Source: Bacillota bacterium | GTDB lineage: Bacteria; Bacillota; Clostridia; Oscillospirales; Acutalibacteraceae | DNA: 11,168 bases | Assembly: GCA_023417635.1 (NCBI GenBank) | Contig: JAEZFF010000051.1 | Location: 1 to 11,168 of the forward strand | Reading direction: 5' to 3' | Notes under the pieces: generated by a model | The model's input: only the letters and a program-made list of their open reading frames with translations | The model's database searches: none | Told to the model about the DNA's origin: nothing | Shown: one piece after another, positions 6,724-11,168 of the stretch | Layout of the letters: each line of letters opens with the position of its first letter | Position numbering within the stretch: the first letter of the stretch is position 1 | Program-made: the position numbers and the translations under genes

Positions 6724-8715
6724 ATGAAAAAAGTAGACTGTGAACATTTTTGCAGATTTCTCTGCCCAAATACGCTCACCGCGCATGGCGATGACCTGTA
6801 TTACTGCATCAGCACTGCAGATATAAAAGAAAACCGCTACCGCAACGATTTATATCTTCTGCGCGGCGGGAAAAGCCGCCGCCTGACTTCAACGGGCGAC
6901 ATCGGCGCTTATTCGCTTCTGCCCTCCGGCATCGTTTTTGCCAGCCTTCGGGAAAAGAAGGATAAGGAAACCGCCAAAAAAGGCATCCCGCTCACCGTGC
7001 TGCAAAAACTGCCTTACGACGGCGGCGAGGCGGAGGAATTTCTCCGCCTGCCGTACAGCGTGACGGATTTCCGCTTCCTTTCGGAAGACAAGTTTTTCTT
7101 TGCCGCGGACATTTCGCACGAGTACGAAACTGCCTTGGCCGAATGCAAAGGCGACACGGAAAAAGCTGCGGAAAAGATGAAAGATGCCACCGACTGCCGC
7201 GTGCTGGATGAACTGCCGTTCTGCTCCAACGGCAGAGGTTACATAAACGGGCACCGGAACCGCCTGTTTTACTGGGAAAAGGGGAACGTAAAACCCGTAA
7301 CCGGTGAAAATACTGAGGCCTGCATCTTCGGCATTGCGCCCGACGGGAAAAAGCTGTGGTACGCCGCCACGGACTTTACGGGGTGCGCACCGATTTATGA
7401 CCGCCTGTATGAGTTGGACGTGAAAACACTGAAAGCAAAGGATATTTCTGTTACAAAAGAAGGCCAGCACGGCGCCGTAGTTCCTCTGGAAGACGGCAGG
7501 CAGGTCGTTCTTGCCATTTGCTCGGACCGGCATTTGCTGAACGAAAACATGAAAGTTTTCCTCCGCGAAAAAGGGAAATACCGCACCCTGTACGATGGCG
7601 GCGCACATGATTTTTATAACTCCGTCGGCAGCGAAGTGAAATCCGATCGCCGTATGCCATCTGAGCCGATGGTTATTGGGAACAATGTTTATTTTCTCGA
7701 CACACTTGACGACAGCACACAGATTATCTGCCTGGATATTGCCACTGGCCGTATTTCGCCGGTTACAAAGACCCGCGGCAATATTATGGATGCTGTCCTT
7801 TACCGGGATGGGTTCGCCATCATCGCCATGCGCGACGGCGGCGGCAGCGAGATTTATACTGTTTCCAGCGACGGCAAAGAAACACAGCTGACCGATTTCA
7901 ACGTTGATCTCTGCGCTGAATACGAATATTCCGAACCGGAAGACCTGTATTTCACAAACAGCCGCGGCGAAACGATTCATGGCTGGGTTATCCCACCCGT
8001 GGGGAAAAAGGACGGGAAAAAATACCCGGCAATCCTGGATGTTCACGGCGGGCCGAAAACTGTTTACGGCAACTGCTACTTCCATGAAATGCAGTACTGG
8101 GCAGGGCAGGGCTACGCAGTTATTTTCTGCAACCCAACTGGCGGCGACGGCAAAGGCAACCATTTTTCCGACATCTACGGTCATTACGGAGAGCAGGATT
8201 ACCAGGACTTAATGGACTTTGTAGATGAGGCGATTAAAAAATACAGTTTTATTGACAGTGACCGCATGGGAGTGACCGGCGGAAGCTACGGCGGCTTCAT
8301 GACGAACTGGATGATTGGCCATACCGGCCGCTTCAAGGCTGCTGCTTCTCAGCGGAGTATTTCAAACTGGATCAGCTACCATAACACCTCAGACATCGGC
8401 TATTTCTTTACACCCGACCAATGTGGCGGCGACCCGTGGAACGGCATGGAAAAAATTTGGGCACAGTCCCCGCTGAAATATGCGGATAAGGTCACCACGC
8501 CGACTTTGTTCCTCAACTCCGATGAAGATTATCGCTGCCCGCTTTCGGAAGGAATGCAGATGTTTTATGCCTTGCGTGCACATAATGTTCCGACACGGAT
8601 GGTGATTTTCCATGGCGAAAATCATGAGCTTTCCCGCAGCGGCAAGCCAAAACACCGCGTGCGCCGCTTAAAAGAAATTACCGCATGGTTTGACAAATAC
8701 CTGAAAAATACTTAA
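6724..8715 (+). CDS. S9-family serine peptidase (acylaminoacyl-peptidase/prolyl oligopeptidase type)
   Basis: 663 residues. The first 400 or so form the blade-like repeats expected of the beta-propeller that gates the active site (for example LYLLRGGKSRRLTSTGDIGAY and IYTVSSDGKETQLTDF). The C-terminal alpha/beta-hydrolase domain begins near 420. The nucleophile is Ser521 in GVTGGSYGGF, the acid is Asp602 in SDEDYRCP, and the base is His634 in HGENHELSRSG. This set and spacing match the S9C acylaminoacyl-peptidase group (such as Bacillus YuxL). No signal peptide is visible, so it is likely cytoplasmic and acts on oligopeptides. The ATG at 6724 has AGAAGGTG just upstream; an in-frame start at 6670 lacks one. 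A hairpin follows the stop. No specific link with germination is shown. Confidence 0.93.
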   Translation: MKKVDCEHFCRFLCPNTLTAHGDDLYYCISTADIKENRYRNDLYLLRGGKSRRLTSTGDIGAYSLLPSGIVFASLREKKDKETAKKGIPLTVLQKLPYDGGEAEEFLRLPYSVTDFRFLSEDKFFFAADISHEYETALAECKGDTEKAAEKMKDATDCRVLDELPFCSNGRGYINGHRNRLFYWEKGNVKPVTGENTEACIFGIAPDGKKLWYAATDFTGCAPIYDRLYELDVKTLKAKDISVTKEGQHGAVVPLEDGRQVVLAICSDRHLLNENMKVFLREKGKYRTLYDGGAHDFYNSVGSEVKSDRRMPSEPMVIGNNVYFLDTLDDSTQIICLDIATGRISPVTKTRGNIMDAVLYRDGFAIIAMRDGGGSEIYTVSSDGKETQLTDFNVDLCAEYEYSEPEDLYFTNSRGETIHGWVIPPVGKKDGKKYPAILDVHGGPKTVYGNCYFHEMQYWAGQGYAVIFCNPTGGDGKGNHFSDIYGHYGEQDYQDLMDFVDEAIKKYSFIDSDRMGVTGGSYGGFMTNWMIGHTGRFKAAASQRSISNWISYHNTSDIGYFFTPDQCGGDPWNGMEKIWAQSPLKYADKVTTPTLFLNSDEDYRCPLSEGMQMFYALRAHNVPTRMVIFHGENHELSRSGKPKHRVRRLKEITAWFDKYLKNT

Positions 8716-8721
8716 AAAATT

Positions 8722-8756
8722 AAGGCCGCTGCGTTCTTGCAGCGACCTTGTTCTTT
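8722..8756 (+). terminator. Terminator-like hairpin after the S9 gene
   Basis: AAGGCCGCTGC (8722-8732) pairs with GCAGCGACCTT (8739-8749) around a GTTCTT loop, with one internal C-A mismatch, followed by GTTCTTT. The T-run is interrupted, so termination may be partial. It stands only about 20 nt before the next gene on the same strand. The core GCCGCTGC...CAGCGACC recurs at 10792-10814. Confidence 0.75.
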
Positions 8757-8775
8757 AGAAAAGGATCGGATAGAA

Positions 8776-9240
8776 ATGAAAATTCGTAACGCGGAACCCG
8801 GCGATTTTGAGTTTGTTCACCAGCTTGTTCAGCAGGTTCATACTCTTCACGCAAATTCCCGCCCAGATATCTTCTACAACGTTGACCCCTTAACGCAGCA
8901 GGATTATCAATCATTCATTCAAAATGAAAATGTGATTGCACTTTCTGCTGTTTCAGCCGGAAAGGTCATCGGGTACGCCTGTGCCGAGCTGCGGCACGCG
9001 CCGAAGGACCCGATTCTAAAACCCCGCATTGTGGCACATCTAAACGTCTTGAGTGTTTCCCCCGATTTTCAGAAACATGGTGCCGGGAAAGCTTTGCTTC
9101 TCGCGGCGGAAGCGGAAGCGCGAAGGCGAGGCGCTTCATCAATGGAATTGCAGGTGTGGGCATTCAATGAAAATGCAGCTTCCTTTTACCGTCGCCTCGG
9201 TATGTCAACGCGCAGCACCATGCTGGAGCAAAAATTGTAA
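8776..9240 (+). CDS. Small GNAT-family N-acetyltransferase
   Basis: 154 residues, typical for a one-domain GNAT. It begins MKIRNAEPGDFEFVHQL, the usual first strand and helix. The acetyl-CoA loop region is HLNVLSVSPDFQKHGAGKAL, with QxxGxG in the R/QxxGxG/A position. The second signature, LQVWAFNENAASFYRRLGM, is the usual strand 5 and helix with the NxxAxxFYxxxGF-type pattern. It resembles RimI-like proteins but the acceptor is unknown. The ATG at 8776 is preceded by AAAAGGAT about 10 nt away; an earlier in-frame TTG at 8737 falls within the terminator hairpin and is rejected. No separate promoter was seen, so it may depend on read-through from the S9 gene. It converges with the glycosyltransferase gene, 56 bp between the stops, with no obvious terminator there. 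Confidence 0.9.
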   Translation: MKIRNAEPGDFEFVHQLVQQVHTLHANSRPDIFYNVDPLTQQDYQSFIQNENVIALSAVSAGKVIGYACAELRHAPKDPILKPRIVAHLNVLSVSPDFQKHGAGKALLLAAEAEARRRGASSMELQVWAFNENAASFYRRLGMSTRSTMLEQKL

Positions 9241-9296
9241 TTTTCGGGTTTCTTTCCTATTTGGCAATCAGAACAGCGTCTTCTCCTTCTATCTTA

Positions 9297-10538
9297 TTAT
9301 GAAAAATCGATTGTGCTGATAACTTTTTTCCACGTTCTCTGGGCCGTCATAAACTGTGCATAATGCCTTTTTACATTTTTACAGTATTTTTCAAACTCTG
9401 TCGAAATGATTAAGAAGCGCTTGTCATGAAAATATTCCGCCAGTTTCGGGAGCGTCGTTGCCAATGCTCCCCGTATTAGCTCCGTCTTTTGTTCGTATTG
9501 CTCCGGTTCTGTAATATATATCAGCAATGGTTTATACCGCACCCAGCCAATGCACGCTTCAACAAATCGAGTATCCACAGACGGCGAATCGCCCGTTATT
9601 TCCGAAAGTTGAATGGGGAGCACGCCGTCCAGCAAATGCTGGTAAAACGAAAATCCATCATGGAATGTGTAGCACGGTATTTTTCGCACCACACGGTCTT
9701 TCAGCATTGTGGAAAGAAAGGTGTCTTCGCCCCGCGCGCCGGGCGGGTTAAAAAACGGCAGAGTGCGCTGCGGCCGTGTTAAATTAACACACAGGTTTCC
9801 GCCGGAAATAAATCTACATCCGTTAACCAACGGCACTTCGGATGCTTGTCCTTTTAGAAGAACATCTGTCGAAGCATATGTAACTCCACCGCAGTCCATC
9901 AGTTGTTTTATATTTTTCCAGTTAATAATTTCGTTGCTGATTGCCTCAATAAACAGTTTAAACTCCTGTTCGCTCAAGGAATCATTATAAACAATCTGTG
10001 GGATTGGTGAAATATATCCACAGTGATACCCGTTTGTATAATCGGCATTTTGTATTTCCTGAAGATGTGTGAGAAGGACCTGCTGTCCGCTCCAAAGACA
10101 GATATTGTGGTTATTTGTTACAGCCATTGGATATTCATCATCGTCAAGAAAGAGAATATAATCCATATGGTTTTCAATTGCAGCATATAATATTGCATTA
10201 CGTTTTCCCGCATAACCTGTTCCGAATACACTTTTTAATTCGTTTATTGTAAATTTATCATTATGGATCAGGTTTTCCATACTTCTCGATGTGTTTTTGA
10301 CACCGGAGAAAACGATTTTATCAAATGCGTCTACAATCTCTTGGCTTAAATTTGTGTAGTCGGTCGAATGGGTATTGTGGTAAACCAAATCGTACGAAAC
10401 AAACAGATTTAAGCTAACTTCAACATCTTTTGGAAGTCTTCGTTTCGTGCCATCCCAGGTATTAATGTATGCCGCTAGGACTTTGGGGAAATTTTTTCTT
10501 CCTGTTGCAAAACCTATTCCCAGTTTAATTTTGCGCAT
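9297..10538 (-). CDS. Predicted GT-A type glycosyltransferase (GT2-like), acceptor unknown
   Basis: 413 residues from the chosen ATG. MRKIKLGIGFATGRKNFPKV fits a first beta-strand and loop. AGKRNAILYAA (110-120) is followed by the hydrophobic strand DYILFLDDDEYP (127-138), whose DDD (132-134) is in the position of the metal/nucleotide-sugar binding DXD of GT-A enzymes. Later come FISGGNLCVN (243-252) and GARGEDTFL (267-275), comparable to the acceptor-side ED region of GT2 enzymes, then HDG (293-295). No membrane segment or signal is obvious, so I expect a cytoplasmic enzyme making a surface or intracellular glycan (inference). The gene is visibly richer in A/T than its neighbours, particularly its 5' half, suggesting different ancestry. 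AGAGGAG lies 8 nt before ATG 10538. A second in-frame ATG at 10589 also has a ribosome site and would add 17 residues. Confidence 0.68.
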   Translation of the reverse strand: MRKIKLGIGFATGRKNFPKVLAAYINTWDGTKRRLPKDVEVSLNLFVSYDLVYHNTHSTDYTNLSQEIVDAFDKIVFSGVKNTSRSMENLIHNDKFTINELKSVFGTGYAGKRNAILYAAIENHMDYILFLDDDEYPMAVTNNHNICLWSGQQVLLTHLQEIQNADYTNGYHCGYISPIPQIVYNDSLSEQEFKLFIEAISNEIINWKNIKQLMDCGGVTYASTDVLLKGQASEVPLVNGCRFISGGNLCVNLTRPQRTLPFFNPPGARGEDTFLSTMLKDRVVRKIPCYTFHDGFSFYQHLLDGVLPIQLSEITGDSPSVDTRFVEACIGWVRYKPLLIYITEPEQYEQKTELIRGALATTLPKLAEYFHDKRFLIISTEFEKYCKNVKRHYAQFMTAQRTWKKVISTIDFS

Positions 10539-10546
10539 TTGTTTTT

Positions 10547-10553
10547 CTCCTCT
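10547..10553 (-). promoter_or_regulatory. Ribosome binding site favouring the glycosyltransferase start at 10538
   Basis: AGAGGAG on the minus strand, 8 nt before ATG. A competing site, AAAAAGGA (10597-10604), stands 7 nt before the in-frame ATG at 10589; the protein start is therefore not settled. Confidence 0.65.
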
Positions 10554-10611
10554 TTTCTGTTTTTTTATGGCGACTCCGTTCAAAGGCATTCAAAGTTCCT
10601 TTTTCAGCAAA

Positions 10612-10630
10612 AGCTGCATCTGAAGCAGCT
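10612..10630 (-). other. Small hairpin in the glycosyltransferase leader
   Basis: AGCTGC and GCAGCT form a 6-bp stem with a 7-nt loop. On the minus strand it is followed by TTTTGC, too short a T-run for a convincing terminator. It could modestly affect leader folding. Confidence 0.35.
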
Positions 10631-10673
10631 AAATTGTGCCATAATTCGCCATATCGTTTTTTTGTAGGATTTT

Positions 10674-10692
10674 ATACATATTGTATATGTAT
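10674..10692. repeat. Inverted repeat over the predicted glycosyltransferase transcription start
   Basis: ATACATA (10674-10680) and TATGTAT (10686-10692) are perfect 7-bp arms with a 5-bp centre. The repeat begins immediately downstream of the -10 hexamer and covers the predicted +1 near 10686, a typical place for a repressor operator. AT-rich context lowers its weight. Confidence 0.45.
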
Positions 10693-10721
10693 ATTATACC
10701 ATATAAATATAAATAATTCAA
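10693..10721 (-). promoter_or_regulatory. Sigma-A promoter of the glycosyltransferase gene, extended -10
   Basis: TTGAAT (10716-10721), 17-bp spacer, perfect TATAAT (10693-10698), with TG one base before the -10 (extended -10). It points at the glycosyltransferase gene and gives a leader of about 148 nt to ATG 10538. It is the best promoter match seen in the window. Confidence 0.82.
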
Positions 10722-10772
10722 CGCAGGCCATAATTTCATGAAATGACATACTAAAAGACCGGATTAGCAGCC

Positions 10773-10823
10773 AAAAAAAAAGGAAAACAGAGCCGCTGCA
10801 AAAACACAGCGACCCTGTTTTCC
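10773..10823 (-). terminator. Second (distal) terminator of the rRNA operon
   Basis: On the minus strand a long stem of about 15 paired bases with two mismatches (arms 10807-10823 and 10782-10798) is followed by nine T at 10773-10781. It lies about 80-130 nt beyond the 5S 3' end, downstream of a first terminator. Confidence 0.9.
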
Positions 10824-10858
10824 CAGAGCCTAAGTATTATTGTAATAATACCATAAAC

Positions 10859-10886
10859 AAAAAGAAGACAGCGTGAACTGTCTTCT
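10859..10886 (-). terminator. First (proximal) terminator of the rRNA operon
   Basis: AGAAGACAG and CTGTCTTCT form a perfect 9-bp stem around a TTCACG loop, followed by a T-rich run (TTTTG...). It begins 17 nt after the 5S 3' end. Confidence 0.9.
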
Positions 10887-10902
10887 CTCAATTCAGAATT
10901 AT

Positions 10903-11017
<115 letters not shown>

Positions 11018-11094
11018 TTCAGGTTTGTGCCCTGAAAACTCAATAAAGCTAAATGAAACAGAAAGCGGGAAACTTGAGCGCCAAACCAAACTTA
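11018..11094 (-). other. 23S-5S internal transcribed spacer
   Basis: About 77 nt with no tRNA. It contains a hairpin immediately before the 5S 5' end (arms TTCAGG at 11031-11036 and CCTGAA at 11018-11023, minus-strand reading), plausibly part of the rRNA maturation structure, and a GAGTTTTCAGG stretch like those in other Firmicutes spacers. Confidence 0.7.
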
Positions 11095-11168
11095 TGGTCA
11101 AGCTCTCGACCTATTAGTACTGCCAAGCTGAACACGTTACCGTGCTTACACATGCAGCCTATCAACCT
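11095..11168 (-). rRNA. rrl: 23S ribosomal RNA, 3' end (partial)
   Basis: The minus strand reads AGGTTGATAGGCTGCATGTG, then a helix arm, GGCAGTACTAATAGGTCGAG and AGCTTGACC, matching the conserved 3' terminus of bacterial 23S rRNA. CTTGACC should pair with the gene's 5' end, placing the mature 3' end near 11095. The rest of the gene lies outside the window to the right. Confidence 0.95.

Larger units (their letters stand above)
10539..10902. other. Intergenic region between glycosyltransferase gene and 5S rRNA
   Basis: About 360 bp without another gene. From right to left (the direction of transcription) it holds two terminators of the rRNA operon, a clear promoter with an inverted repeat at its start site, and a leader of about 150 nt with a small hairpin. 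It is strongly AT-rich between 10640 and 10740. No tRNA follows the 5S gene. Confidence 0.75.

Noticed and set aside
6889..8184. 431-codon open frame on the minus strand
   Set aside because: Antisense to the S9 peptidase, whose catalytic triad and propeller are clear. The antisense translation has no recognisable family.

Overview
The window looks like chromosome of a spore-forming Clostridia (Firmicutes), plausibly an Oscillospiraceae/Ruminococcaceae-type organism. The basis is a YpeB germination protein, Shine-Dalgarno sites such as GGAGGTG, sigma-A promoters, clostridial-type MurD and M42 proteins, and a Gram-positive style 23S-5S end. The genus assignment is inference.

Layout. (1) 1-4085, minus strand: an operon reading from a TTGCTA-17-TATAAT promoter (4057-4085) through murD, two M42 metallopeptidases and a GNAT acetyltransferase that runs off the left edge. 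The genes are 2 nt apart, overlapped by 1 nt (TAATG) and 13 nt apart, so translational coupling is likely. (2) 4131-5061, minus: a stand-alone EAL-domain c-di-GMP phosphodiesterase with a complete catalytic set, ended by a strong UUCG-loop terminator. (3) 5062-5372: a 311-bp divergent intergenic region with palindromes and candidate promoters. (4) 5373-9240, plus: ypeB without a neighbouring sleB, an S9 serine peptidase with full Ser-Asp-His triad, a terminator-like hairpin, and a small GNAT acetyltransferase. (5) 9297-10721, minus: an AT-richer gene for a GT-A-like glycosyltransferase with a near-consensus extended -10 promoter and a roughly 150-nt leader. (6) 10773-11168, minus: the 3' end of an rRNA operon (23S 3' end, spacer without tRNA, 5S) followed by two successive terminators.

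How the genes fit together. Cell-wall synthesis (MurD) is co-transcribed with peptide-processing and acetyltransferase genes. The YpeB gene points to spore germination, and the EAL enzyme to c-di-GMP turnover. No mobile element, CRISPR array, tRNA or phage gene was seen, and I do not see a convincing new multi-gene system. The most unusual points are: one M42 paralog has alanine in place of the catalytic general-base glutamate while keeping the metal ligands; ypeB is separated from sleB; and the AT-rich glycosyltransferase gene next to the rRNA operon has an inverted repeat over its predicted transcription start and two in-frame, SD-preceded starts.
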